In this document: positions 9,887 through 22,700 of the stretch, piece after piece
Layout of the letters: every line of letters starts with the position of its first letter
How positions within the stretch are numbered: the stretch's first letter is position 1
DNA from: Rhytidiadelphus loreus
Lineage: Eukaryota; Streptophyta; Bryopsida; Hypnales; Hylocomiaceae
Assembly (NCBI GenBank): GCA_947034895.1
Contig: OX344763.1
Span: 61,585,093-61,649,092, forward strand
DNA length: 64,000 bases
Direction: 5' to 3'
Program-made: the position numbers and the translations under genes
Notes under the pieces: generated by a model
Database searches by the model: none
Told to the model about the DNA's origin: nothing
Seen by the model: only the letters and a program-made list of their open reading frames with translations

Positions 9887-12174
9887 AACTAGAAATTGAT
9901 GCACGAACCTTGTGCTGTCCTTTCATGTCCAAGAAAATTGGACCTCAGGAAATTCACGTATAGAAAAATGTGAAAACATGTGGAAAAGGTTGCAATTCCT
10001 CTTGAATCCAAATATCCAAAAAAATATTCATTTGGTGGTAACATTGGATGCCTTGAATGTTAAACTAGAAATTGATGAACGAACCTTGTGCTGTACTTTC
10101 ATGTCCAAGAAAATTGGACCTCATGAAATTCACCTAAAGAATAATGTGCAAGCATGTGGTGCAAGTTGCAATTCTTCTTGCATCCAATTATCCAAAAAAA
10201 TATTCATTTGGTGGTAACATTGAATGCCTTGAATGTTAAACTAGAAATTGATGCACGAACCTTGTGCTGTACTTTCATGTCCAAGAAAATTGGACCTCAT
10301 GAAATTCACGTAAAGAAAAATGTGAAAACATGTGGAAAAGGTTGGAATTCCTCTTGAATCCAAATATCCAAAAAAATATTCATTTGGTGGTAACATTGGA
10401 TGCCTTGAATGTTAAACTAGAAATTGATGCACGAACCTTGTGCTGTACTTTCATGTCCAGGAAAATTGGACCTCATGAAATTCACCTAAACAATAATGTG
10501 CAAGCATGTGGTGCAAGTTGCAATTCTTCTTGCATCCAATTATCCAAAAAAATATTCATTTGGTGGTAACATTGAATGCCTTGAATGTTAAACTAGAAAT
10601 TGGTGCACGAACCTTGTGCTGTATTTCCATGTCCAAGAAAATTGGTCCTCATGAAATTCACGTAAAGAAAAATGTGAAAACATGTGGAAAAGGTTGGAAT
10701 TCCTCTTGCATCCAGTTATCCAAATAAATATTCATTTGGTGGTAACATTGGATGCCTTATATGTTAAACTAGAAATTGGTGCACGAACCTTGTGCTGTAT
10801 TTTCATGTCCAAGAAAATTGGACCTCATGAAATTCACCTAAAGAATAATGTGCAAACATGTGGTGCAAGTTGCAATTCTTCTTGAATCCAAATATCCAAG
10901 AAAATATTCATTTGGTGGTAACATTGGATGCCTTGAATGTCAAACTAGAAATTGATCTACGAACCTTGTGCTGTATTTTCATGTCCAAGAAAATTGGACC
11001 TCATGAAATTCACGTAAAGAAAAATGTGAAAACATGTGGAAAAGGTTGGAATTCCTCTTGCATCCAGTTATCCAAATAAATATTCATTTGGTGGTAACAT
11101 TGGATGCCTTATATGTTAAACTAGAAATTGGTGCACGAACCTTGTGCTGTATTTTCATGTCCAAGAAAATTGGACCTCATGAAATTCACGTAAAGAAAAA
11201 TGTGAAAACATGTGGAAAAGGTTGGAATTCCTCTTGAATCCAAATATCCAAGAAAATATTCATTTGGTGGTAACATTGGATGCCTTGAATGTCAAACTAG
11301 AAATTGATCTACGAACCTTGTGCTGTACTTTCATGCCCAAGAAAATTGGACCTCAGGAAATTCACCTAAAGAATAATGTGCAAACATGTGGTGCAAGTTG
11401 CAATTCTTCTTGAATCCAAATATCCAAGAAAATATTCATTTGGTGGTAACATTGGATGCCTTGAATGTCAAACTAGAAATTGATGCACGAACCTTGTGCT
11501 GTACTTTCATGCCTAAGAAAATTGGACCTCATGAAATTCACCTAGAGAATAATGTGCAAGCATGTGGTGCAAGTTGCAATTCTTCTTGAATCCAAATATC
11601 CAAAAAAATATTCATTGGGTGGTAACATTGAATGCCTTGAATGTTAAACTAGAAATTGGTGCACGAACCTTGTGCTGTACTTTCATGTCCAAGAAAATTG
11701 GACCTCATGAAATTCACCTAAACAATAATGTGCAAGCATGTGGTGCAAGTTGCAATTCTTCTTCAATCCAATTATCCACAAAAATATTCATTTGGTGGTA
11801 ACATTGAATGCCTTGAATGTTGAACCTGAAATTGATGCACGAACCTTGTGCTGTACTTTCATGTCCAAGAAAATTGGACCTCAGGAAATTCACGTAAAGA
11901 AAAATGTGAAAACGTGTGGAAAAGGTTGCAATTCCTCTTGAATCCAAATATCCAAAAAAATATTCATTTGGTGGTAACATTGGATGCCTTGAATGTTAAA
12001 CTAGAAATTGATGAACGAACCTTGTGCTGTACTTTCATGTCCAAGAAAATTGGACCTCATGAAATTCACCTAAAGAATAATGTGCAAGCATGTGGTGCAA
12101 GTTGCAATTCTTCTTCAATCCAATTATCCAAAAAAATATTCATTTGGTGGTAACATTGAATGCCTTGAATGTCA
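9887..12174 (+). repeat. 13-monomer higher-order repeat, tandem copy 1
   Basis: This is the first of two directly adjacent 2,288-bp units (13 x 176). Rare variants are shared with copy 2 at the same offset: CACGTATAGAAAAATG, TGATGAACGAACC, TGTCCAGGAAAATTGG, CCTTATATG (twice), ATGCCTAAGAAAATT, ATGTTGAACCTGAAAT and AAAACGTGTGG. I saw no difference between the copies at any place checked. The left limit is set by the mismatches at 9885 and 9886 (TG versus CA at 12173 and 12174). Confidence 0.9.
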
Positions 12175-14460
12175 AACTAGAAATTGATGCACGAACCTTG
12201 TGCTGTCCTTTCATGTCCAAGAAAATTGGACCTCAGGAAATTCACGTATAGAAAAATGTGAAAACATGTGGAAAAGGTTGCAATTCCTCTTGAATCCAAA
12301 TATCCAAAAAAATATTCATTTGGTGGTAACATTGGATGCCTTGAATGTTAAACTAGAAATTGATGAACGAACCTTGTGCTGTACTTTCATGTCCAAGAAA
12401 ATTGGACCTCATGAAATTCACCTAAAGAATAATGTGCAAGCATGTGGTGCAAGTTGCAATTCTTCTTGCATCCAATTATCCAAAAAAATATTCATTTGGT
12501 GGTAACATTGAATGCCTTGAATGTTAAACTAGAAATTGATGCACGAACCTTGTGCTGTACTTTCATGTCCAAGAAAATTGGACCTCATGAAATTCACGTA
12601 AAGAAAAATGTGAAAACATGTGGAAAAGGTTGGAATTCCTCTTGAATCCAAATATCCAAAAAAATATTCATTTGGTGGTAACATTGGATGCCTTGAATGT
12701 TAAACTAGAAATTGATGCACGAACCTTGTGCTGTACTTTCATGTCCAGGAAAATTGGACCTCATGAAATTCACCTAAACAATAATGTGCAAGCATGTGGT
12801 GCAAGTTGCAATTCTTCTTGCATCCAATTATCCAAAAAAATATTCATTTGGTGGTAACATTGAATGCCTTGAATGTTAAACTAGAAATTGGTGCACGAAC
12901 CTTGTGCTGTATTTCCATGTCCAAGAAAATTGGTCCTCATGAAATTCACGTAAAGAAAAATGTGAAAACATGTGGAAAAGGTTGGAATTCCTCTTGCATC
13001 CAGTTATCCAAATAAATATTCATTTGGTGGTAACATTGGATGCCTTATATGTTAAACTAGAAATTGGTGCACGAACCTTGTGCTGTATTTTCATGTCCAA
13101 GAAAATTGGACCTCATGAAATTCACCTAAAGAATAATGTGCAAACATGTGGTGCAAGTTGCAATTCTTCTTGAATCCAAATATCCAAGAAAATATTCATT
13201 TGGTGGTAACATTGGATGCCTTGAATGTCAAACTAGAAATTGATCTACGAACCTTGTGCTGTATTTTCATGTCCAAGAAAATTGGACCTCATGAAATTCA
13301 CGTAAAGAAAAATGTGAAAACATGTGGAAAAGGTTGGAATTCCTCTTGCATCCAGTTATCCAAATAAATATTCATTTGGTGGTAACATTGGATGCCTTAT
13401 ATGTTAAACTAGAAATTGGTGCACGAACCTTGTGCTGTATTTTCATGTCCAAGAAAATTGGACCTCATGAAATTCACGTAAAGAAAAATGTGAAAACATG
13501 TGGAAAAGGTTGGAATTCCTCTTGAATCCAAATATCCAAGAAAATATTCATTTGGTGGTAACATTGGATGCCTTGAATGTCAAACTAGAAATTGATCTAC
13601 GAACCTTGTGCTGTACTTTCATGCCCAAGAAAATTGGACCTCAGGAAATTCACCTAAAGAATAATGTGCAAACATGTGGTGCAAGTTGCAATTCTTCTTG
13701 AATCCAAATATCCAAGAAAATATTCATTTGGTGGTAACATTGGATGCCTTGAATGTCAAACTAGAAATTGATGCACGAACCTTGTGCTGTACTTTCATGC
13801 CTAAGAAAATTGGACCTCATGAAATTCACCTAGAGAATAATGTGCAAGCATGTGGTGCAAGTTGCAATTCTTCTTGAATCCAAATATCCAAAAAAATATT
13901 CATTGGGTGGTAACATTGAATGCCTTGAATGTTAAACTAGAAATTGGTGCACGAACCTTGTGCTGTACTTTCATGTCCAAGAAAATTGGACCTCATGAAA
14001 TTCACCTAAACAATAATGTGCAAGCATGTGGTGCAAGTTGCAATTCTTCTTCAATCCAATTATCCACAAAAATATTCATTTGGTGGTAACATTGAATGCC
14101 TTGAATGTTGAACCTGAAATTGATGCACGAACCTTGTGCTGTACTTTCATGTCCAAGAAAATTGGACCTCAGGAAATTCACGTAAAGAAAAATGTGAAAA
14201 CGTGTGGAAAAGGTTGCAATTCCTCTTGAATCCAAATATCCAAAAAAATATTCATTTGGTGGTAACATTGGATGCCTTGAATGTTAAACTAGAAATTGAT
14301 GAACGAACCTTGTGCTGTACTTTCATGTCCAAGAAAATTGGACCTCATGAAATTCACCTAAAGAATAATGTGCAAGCATGTGGTGCAAGTTGCAATTCTT
14401 CTTCAATCCAATTATCCAAAAAAATATTCATTTGGTGGTAACATTGAATGCCTTGAATGT
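12175..14460 (+). repeat. 13-monomer higher-order repeat, tandem copy 2
   Basis: This unit repeats 9887-12172 at an offset of exactly 2,288 bp. The match stops at 14461 (T, where 12173 has C). Sharing every private variant of copy 1 implies a very recent unequal exchange, or else a duplicated stretch in the assembly. It carries ten or so rare variants seen nowhere else or in few places. Confidence 0.9.
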
Positions 14461-16086
14461 TAAACTAGAAATTGATCTACGAACCTTGTGCTGTATTTTC
14501 ATGTCCAAGAAAATTGGACCTCATGAAATTCACGTAAAGAAAAATGTGAAAACATGTGGAAAAGGTTGGAATTCCTCTTGAATCCAAATATCCAAAAAAA
14601 TATTCATTTGGTGGTAACATTGGATGCCTTGTATGTTAACCTAGAAATTGATGCACGAACCTTGTGCTGTACTTTCATGTCCAAGAAAATTGGACCTCAT
14701 GAAATTCACCTAAAGAATAATGTGCAAGCATGTGGTGCAAGTTGCAATTCTTCTTCAAACCAATTATCCAAAAAAATATTCATTTGGTGGTAACATTGAA
14801 TGCCTTGAATGTTAAACTAGAAAATAATGCACGAACCTTGTGCTGTACTTTCATCTCCAAGAAAATTGGACCTCATGAAATTCACCTAGAGAATAATGTG
14901 CAAGCATGTGGTGCAAGTTGCAATTCTTCTTGAATCCAAATATCCAAAAAAATATTCATTGGGTGGTAACATTGAATGCCTTGAATGTTAAACTAGAAAT
15001 TGATGCACGAACCTTGTGCTGTACTTTCATGTCCAAGAAAATTGGACCTCATGAAATTCACCTAATGAATAATGTGCAAGCATGTGGTGCAAGTTGCAAT
15101 TCTTCTTGCATCCAATTATCCAAAAAAATATTCATTTGGTGGTAACATTGAATGCCTTGAATGTTAAACTAGAAATTGATCTACGAACCTTGTGCTGTAC
15201 TTTCATGTCCAAGAAAATTGGACCTCATGAAATTCACGTAAAGAAAAATGTGAAAACATGTGGAAAAGGTTGGAATTCCTCTTGAATCCAAATATCCAAA
15301 AAAATATTCATTTGGTGGTAACATTGGATGCCTTGAATGTTAAACTAGAAATTGATGCACGAACCTTGTGCTGTACTTTCATGTCCAAGAAAATTGGACC
15401 TCATGAAATTCACCTAAACAATAATGTGCAAGCATATGGTGCAAGTTGCAATTCTTCTTGCATCCAATTATCCAAAAAAATATTCATTTGGTGGTAACAT
15501 TGAATGCCTTGAATGTTAAACTAGAAATTGGTGCACGAACCTTGTGCTGTATTTCCATGTCCAAGAAAATTGGTCCTCATGAAATTCACGTAAAGAAAAA
15601 TGTGAAAACATGTGGAAAAGGTTGGAATTCCTCTTGCATCCAGTTATCCAAATAAATATTCATTTGGTGGTAACATTGGATGCCTTGTATGTTAAACTAG
15701 AAATTGGTGCACGAACCTTGTGCTGTATTTTCATGTCCAAGAAAATTGGACCTCATGAAATTCACCTAAAGAATAATGTGCAAACATGTGGTGCAAGTTG
15801 CAATTCTTCTTGAATCCAAATATCCAAGAAAATATTCATTTGGTGGTAACATTGGATGCCTTGAATGTCAAACTAGAAATTGATCTACGAACCTTGTGCT
15901 GTATTTTCATGTCCAAGAAAATTGGACCTCATGAAATTCACGTAAAGAAAAATGTGAAAACATGTGGAAAAGGTTGGAATTCCTCTTGAATCCAAATATC
16001 CAAAAAAATATTCATTGGGTGGTAACATTGAATGCCTTGAATGTTAAACTAGAAATTGATGCACGAACCTTGTGCTGTACTTTCAT
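14200..16086 (+). repeat. Copy of 6984-8870 at 41-monomer offset
   Basis: Monomer order matches 6984-8870 at an offset of 7,216 bp (41 monomers). The match includes the landmark at 14608, AAAATAATGCACG near 14823, B monomers at 352-bp spacing and the CCAAATAAATATTC variant near 15650. Differences include TGTTAACCTAG at the landmark, CACCTAATGAAT near 15063 and AGCATATGGTG near 15434. It diverges near 16087, where ATGCCCAAG and CTCAGGAAATT appear. The 41-monomer distance is two 13-monomer units plus 15. Confidence 0.75.
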
Positions 16087-19000
16087 GCCCAAGAAAATTG
16101 GACCTCAGGAAATTCACCTAAAGAATAATGTGCAAACATGTGGTGCAAGTTGCAATTCTTCTTGAATCCAAATATCCAAGAAAATATTCATTTGGTGGTA
16201 ACATTGGATGCCTTGAATGTCAAACTAGAAATTGATGCACGAACCTTGTGCTGTACTTTCATGCCTAAGAAAATCGGACGTCATGAAATTCACCTAGAGA
16301 ATAATGTGCAAGCATGTGGTGCAAGTTGCAATTCTTCTTGATTCCAAATATCCAAAAAAATATTCATTGGGTGGTAACATTGAATGCCTTGAATGTTAAA
16401 CTAGAAATTGATGCACGAACCTTGTGCTGTACTTTCATGTCCAAGAAAATTGGACCTCATGAAATTCAACTAGAGAATAATGTGCAAGCATGTGGTGCAA
16501 GTTGCAATTCTTCTTCAATTCAAATATCCAAGAAAATATTCATTTGGTGGTAACATTGAATGCCTTGAATGTTAAACTAGAAATTGATGCACGAACCTTG
16601 TATTGTACTTTCATGTCCAAGAAAATTGGACCTCATGAAATTCACCTAAAGAATAATGTGCAAGCATGTGGTGCAAGTTGCAATTCTTCTTGCATCCAGT
16701 TATCCAAAAAAATATTCATTTGGTGGTAACATTGAATGCCTTCAATGTTAAACTAGAAATTGGTGCACGAACCTTGTGCTGTACTTTCATGTCCAAGAAA
16801 ATTGGACCTCAGGAAATTCACGTAAAGAAAAATGTGAAAACATGTGGAAAAGGTTGCAATTCCTCTTGAATCCAAATATCCAAAAAAATATTCATTTGGT
16901 GGTAACATTGGATGCCTTGAATGTTAAACTAGAAATTGATGAACGAACCTTGTGCTGTACTTTCATGTCCAAGAAAATTGGACCTCATGAAATTAACCTA
17001 AAGAATAATGTGCAAGCATGTGGTGCAAGTTGCAATTCTTCTTCAATCCAATTATCCAAAAAAATATTCATTTGGTGGTAACATTGAATGCCTTGAATGT
17101 TAAACTAGAAATTGATCTACGAACCTTGTGCTGTATTTTCATGTCCAAGAAAATTGGACCTCATGAAATTCACGTAAAGAAAAATGTGAAAACATGTGGA
17201 AAAGGTTGGAATTCCTCTTGAATCCAAATATCCAAAAAAATATTCATTCGGTGGTAACATTGGATGCCTTGTATGTTAACCTAGAAATTGATGCACGAAC
17301 CTTGTGCTGTACTTTCATGTCCAAGAAAATTGGACCTCATGAAATTCACCTAAAGAATAATGTGCAAGCATGTGGTGCAAGTTGCAATTCTTCTTCAAAC
17401 CAATTATCCAAAAAAATATTCATTTGGTGGTAACATTGAATGCCTTGAATGTCAAACTAGAAATTGATGCACGAACCTTGTGCTGTACTTTCATCTCCAA
17501 GAAAATTGGACCTCATGAAATTCACCTAAAGAATAATGTGCAAGCATGTGGTGCAAGTTGCAATTCTTCTTCAATCCAATTATCCAAAAAAATATTCATT
17601 GGGTGGTAACATTGGATGCCTTGAATGTCAAACTAGAAATTGATGCACGAACCTTGTGCTGTACTTTCATGTCTAAGAAAATTGGACCTCATGAAATTCA
17701 CCTAGAGAATAATGTGCAAGCATGTGGTGCAAGTTGCAATTCTTCTTGAATCCAAATATCCAAAAAAATATTCATTGGGTGGTAACATTGAATGCCTTGA
17801 ATGTTAAACTAGAAATTGATGCACGAACCTTGTGCTGTACTTTCATGTCCAAGAAAATTGGACCTCAGGAAATTCACCTAAAGAATAATGTGCAAGCATG
17901 TGGTGCAAGTTGCAATTCTTCTTGCATCCAGTTATCCAAAAAAATATTCATTTGGTGGTAACATTGAATGCCTTGAATGTTAAACTAGAAATTGATCTAC
18001 GAACCTTGTGCTGTACTTTCATGTCCAAGAAAATTGGACCTCATGAAATTCACGTAAAGAAAAATGTGAAAACATGTGGAAAAGGTTGGAATTCCTCTTG
18101 AATCCAAATATCCAAAAAAATATTCATTAGGTGGTAACATTGAATGCCTTGAATGTTAAACTAGAAATTGATCTACGAACCTTGTGCTGTATTTTCATGT
18201 CCAAGAAAATTGGACCTCATGAAATTCACGTAAAGAAAAATGTGAAAACATGTGGAAAAGCTTGGAATTCCTCTTGCATCCAGTTATCCAAAAAAATATT
18301 CCTTTGGTGGTAACATTGGATGCCTTGAATGTTAAACTAGAAATTGGTGCACGAACCTTGTGCTGTATTTCCATGTCCAAGAAAATTGGTCCTCATGAAA
18401 TTCACGTAAAGAAAAATGTGAAAACATGTGGAAAAGGTTGGAATTCCTCTTGCATCCAGTTATCCAAATAAATATTCATTTGGTGGTAACATTGGATGCC
18501 TTGTATGTTAAACTAGAAATTGGTGCACGAACCTTGTGCTGTATTTTCATGTCCAAGAAAATTGGACCTCATGAAATTCACGTAAAGAAAAATGTGAAAA
18601 CATGTGGAAAAGTTTCTAATTCCTCTTGCATCCAGTTATCCAAAAAAATATTCATTTGGTGGTAACATTGAATGCCTTGAATGTTAAACTAGAAATTGGT
18701 GCACGAACCTTGTGCTGTATTTTCATGTCCAAGAAAATTGGACCTCAGGAAATTCACGTAAAGAAAAATGTGAAAACATGTGGAAAAGGTTGCAATTCCT
18801 CTTGAATCCAAATATCCAAAAAAATATTCATTTGGTGGTAACATTGGATGCCTTGAATGTTAAACTAGAAATTGATGCACGAACCTTGTGCTGTACTTTC
18901 ATGTCCAAGAAAATTGGACCTCATGAAATTCACCTAAAGAATAATGTGCAAGCATGTGGTGCAAGTTGCAATTCTTCTTCGATCCAATTATCCAAAAAAA

Positions 19001-19535
19001 TATTCATTTGGTGGTAACATTGAATGCCTTGAATGTTAAACTAGAAATTGATCTACGAACCTTGTGCTGTATTTTCATGTCCATGAAAATTGGACCTCAT
19101 GAAATTCACGTAAAGAAAAATGTGAAAACATGTGGAAAAGGTTGGAATTCCTCTTGCATCCAGTTATCCAAAAAAATATTCATTTGGTGGTAACATTGGA
19201 TGCCTTGTATGTTAATCTAGAAATTGATGCACGAACCTTGTGCTGTACTTTCATGTCCAAGAAAATTGGACCTCATGAAATTCACCTAAAGAATAATGTG
19301 CAAGCATGTGGTGCAAGTTGCAATTCTTCTTCAAACCAATTATCCAAAAAAATATTCATTTGGTGGTAACATTGAATGCCTTGAATGTTAAACTAGAAAA
19401 TAATGCACGAACCTTGTGCTGTACTTTCATCTCCAAGAAAATTGGACCTCATGAAATTCACCTAAAGAATAATGTGCAAGCATGTGGTGCAAGTTGCAAT
19501 TCTTCTTCAAACCAATTATCCAAAAAAATATTCAT
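16087..19535 (+). repeat. Left domain, distal part with degenerating A-B register
   Basis: This block carries landmarks at monomers starting 17248 and 19184 (TGTTAACCTAG and TGTTAATCTAG forms). The 352-bp alternation is lost here: the B segments lie near 16842 and 17194 and then in five consecutive monomers. Private variants include GGAAAAGCTTGG near 18255, GTGGAAAAGTTTC near 18605 and TCCATGAAAATTGG near 19080. No unrelated sequence is inserted. Confidence 0.7.
17952..18831 (+). repeat. Five consecutive B-type monomers
   Basis: The monomers starting 17952, 18128, 18304, 18480 and 18656 all carry the B segment (GTGAAAACATGTGG, with variation downstream). Elsewhere B monomers are usually separated by A monomers. 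It is the longest B-only run in the window and directly precedes the disappearance of the class. Confidence 0.8.
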
Positions 19536-19710
19536 TGGGTGGTAACATTGAATGCCTTGAATGTTAAACAGAAATTGATGCACGAACCTTGTGCTGTACT
19601 TTCATGTCCAAGAAAATTGGACCTCATGAAATTCACCTAAAGAATAATGTGCAAGCATGTGGTGCAAGTTGCAATTCTTCTTGAATCCAAATATCCAAGA
19701 ATATATTCAT
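19536..19710 (+). repeat. 175-bp monomer with a one-base deletion
   Basis: TTAAACTAGAAATT reads TTAAACAGAAATT, a T lost at 19569/19570. It is the second and last register break. From 19711 to 63886 all 251 monomers keep exact 176-bp spacing. Confidence 0.9.
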
Positions 19711-22700
19711 TTGGTGGTAACATTGGATGCCTTGAATGTCAAACTAGAAATTGATGCACGAACCTTGTGCTGTACTTTCATGTCTAAGAAAATTGGACCT
19801 CATGAAATTCACCTAGAGAATAATGTGCAAGCATGTGGTGCAAGTTGCAATTCTTCTTGAATCCAAATATCCAAAAAAATATTCATTGGGTGGTAACATT
19901 GAATGCCTTAAATGTTAAACTAGAAATTGATGCACGAACCTTGTGCTGTACTTTCATGTCCATGAAAATTGGACCTCATGAAATTCACCTAGAGAATAAT
20001 GTGCAAGCATGTGGTGCAAGTTGCAATTCTTCTTGATTCGAAATATCCAAGAAAATATTCATTTGGTGGTAACATTGAATGCCTTGAATGTTAAACTAGA
20101 AATTGATGCACGAACCTTGTACTGTACTTTCATGTCCAAGAAAATTGGACCTCATGAAATTCACCTAGAGAATAATGTGCAAGCATGTGGTGCAAGTTGC
20201 AATTCTTCTTGAATCCAAATATCCAAGAAAATATTCATTTGGTGGTAACATTGGATGCCTTGAATGTCAAACTAGAAATTGATGCACGAACCTTGTGCTG
20301 TACTTTCATGTCCAAGAAAATTGGACCTCATGAAATTCACCTAAAGAAAAATGTGCAAGCATGTGGTGCAAGTTGCAATTCTTCTTGAATCCAAATATCC
20401 AAAAAAATATTCATTTGGTGGTAACATTGAATGCCTTGAATGTTAAACTAGAAATTGGTGCACGAACCTTGTGCTGTACTTTCATGCCCAAGAAAATTGG
20501 ACCTCATGAAATTCACCTAAAGGATAATGTGCAAGCATGTGGTGCAAGTTGCAATTCTTCTTGCATCCAGTTATCCAAAAAAATATTCATTTGGTGGTAA
20601 CATTGGATGCCTTGAATGCTTAACTAGAAATTGATGCACGAACCTTGTGCTGTACTTTCATGTCCAAGAAAATTGGACTTCATGAAATTCACCTAGAGAA
20701 TAATGTGCAAGCATGTGGTGCAAGTTGCAATTCTTCTTGAATCCAAATATCCAAAAAAATATTCATTGGGTGGTAACATTGGATGCCTTGAATGTTAAAC
20801 TAGAAATTGATGCACGAACCTTGAGCTGTACTTTCATATCCAAGAAAATTGGACCTCATGAAATTCACCTAAAGAATAATGTGCAAGCATGTGGTGCAAG
20901 TTGCAATTCTTCTTCAATCCAAATATCCAAAAAAATATTCATTGGGTGGTAACATTGGATGCCTTGAATGTTAAACTAGAAATTGGTGCACGAACCTTGT
21001 GCTGTACTTTCATGCCCAAGAAAATTGGACCTCATGAAATTCACCTAAAGAATAATGTGCAAGCATGTGGTGCAAGTTGCAATTCTTCTTGAATCCAAAT
21101 ATCCAAGAAAATATTCATTTGGTGGTAACATTGGATGCCTTGAATGTTAAACTAGAAATTGGTGCACGAACCTTGTGCTGTACTTTCATGCCCAAGAAAA
21201 TTGGACCTCATGAAATTCACCTAGAGAATAATGTGCAAGCATGTGGTGCAAGTTGCAATTCTTCTTGAATCCAAATATCCAAAAAAATATTCATTTGGTG
21301 GTAACATTGGATGCCTTGAATGTCAAACTAGAAATTGATGCACGAACCTTGTGCTGTACTTTCATGTCCAAGAAAATTAGACCTCATGAAATTCACCTAA
21401 AGAATAATGTGCAAGCATGTGGTGCAAGTTGCAATTCTTCTTGAATCCAAATATCCAAAAAAATATTCATTAGGTGGTAACATTGGATGCCTTGAATGTT
21501 AAACTAGAAATTGATGCACGAACCTTGTGCTGTACTTTCATATCCAAGAAAATTGGACCTCATGAAATTCACCTAAAGAATAATGTGCAAGCATGTGGTG
21601 CAAGTTGCAATTCTTCTTCAATCCAAATATCCGAAAAAATATTCATTTGGTGGTAACATTGAATGCCTTGAATGTTAAACTAGAAATTGATGCACGAACC
21701 TTGTGCTGTACTTTCATATCCAAGAAAATTGGACCTCATGAAATTCACCTAAAGAATAATGTGCAAGCATGTGGTGCAAGTTGCAATTCTTCTTCAATCC
21801 AAATATCCGAAAAAATATTCATTGGGTGGTAACATTGGATGCCTTGAATGTTAAACTAGAAATTGATGCACGAACCTTGTGCTGTACTTTCATTTCCAAG
21901 AAAATTGGACCTCATGAAATTCACCTAAAGAATAATGTGCAAGCATGTGGTGCAAGTTGCAATTCTTCTTGAATCCAAATATCCAAAAAAATATTCATTT
22001 GGTGGTAACATTGAATGCCTTGAATGTTAAACTAGAAAATAATGCACGAACCTTGTGCTGTACTTTCATCTCCAAGAAAATTGGACCTCATGAAATTCAC
22101 CTAAAGAATAATGTGCAAGCATGTGGTGCAAGTTGCAATTCTTCTTCAATCCAATTATCCAACAAAATATTCATTTGGTGGTAACATTGAATGCCTTGAA
22201 TGTTAAAGTAGAAATTGATCTACGAACCTTGTGCTGTATTTTCATGTCCAAGAAAATTGGACCTCATGAAATTCACGTAAAGAAAAATGTGAAAACATGT
22301 GTAAAAGGTTGGAATTCCTCTTGCATCCAGTTATCCAAAAAAATATTCATTTGGTGGTAACATTGGATGCCTTGTATGTTAATCTAGAAATTGATGCACG
22401 AACCTTGTGCTGTACTTTCATGTCCAAGAAAATTGGACCTCATGAAATTCACCTAAAGAATAATGTGCAAGCATGTGGTGCAAGTTGCAATTCTTCTTCA
22501 AACCAATTATCCAAAAAAATATTCATTTGGTGGTAACATTGAATGCCTTGAATGTTAAACTAGAAAATAATGCACGAACCTTGTGCTGTACTTTCATCTC
22601 CAAGAAGATTGGACCTCATGAAATTCACCTCGAGAATAATGTGCAAGCATGTGGTGCAAGTTGCAATTCTTCTTGAATCCAAATATCCAAGAAAATATTC

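Larger units (their letters stand above)
1..22350 (+). repeat. Left domain: mosaic of A and B monomers
   Basis: B-type segments recognised by ACATGTGGAAAAGG sit near 651, 1003, 1355, 2235, 2939, 3115, 3643, 3995, 4347, 5051, 5403, 5755 and onward to 19130, with a last one near 22297. Many are spaced exactly 352 bp (651-1003-1355, 3643-3995-4347, 8042-8394-8746, 9978-10330-10682-11034, 15258-15610-15962), which is an A-B dimer register. The variant CCAAATAAATATTC and the AATTGGTCCTCATG variant also occur only in this domain. Confidence 0.85.

Noticed and set aside
11714..14268. Minus-strand open frames at 11714-11980, 14002-14268 and a shorter one at 18195-18380
   Set aside because: They are chance readings of the satellite, present where a few substitutions remove stops. 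The first two are the same sequence in the duplicated 13-monomer unit.
22620..22640. CTCGAG sites near 22629 and 22981 as functional sites
   Set aside because: They are single substitutions of CTAGAG in two related monomers and are best explained as copied variants.
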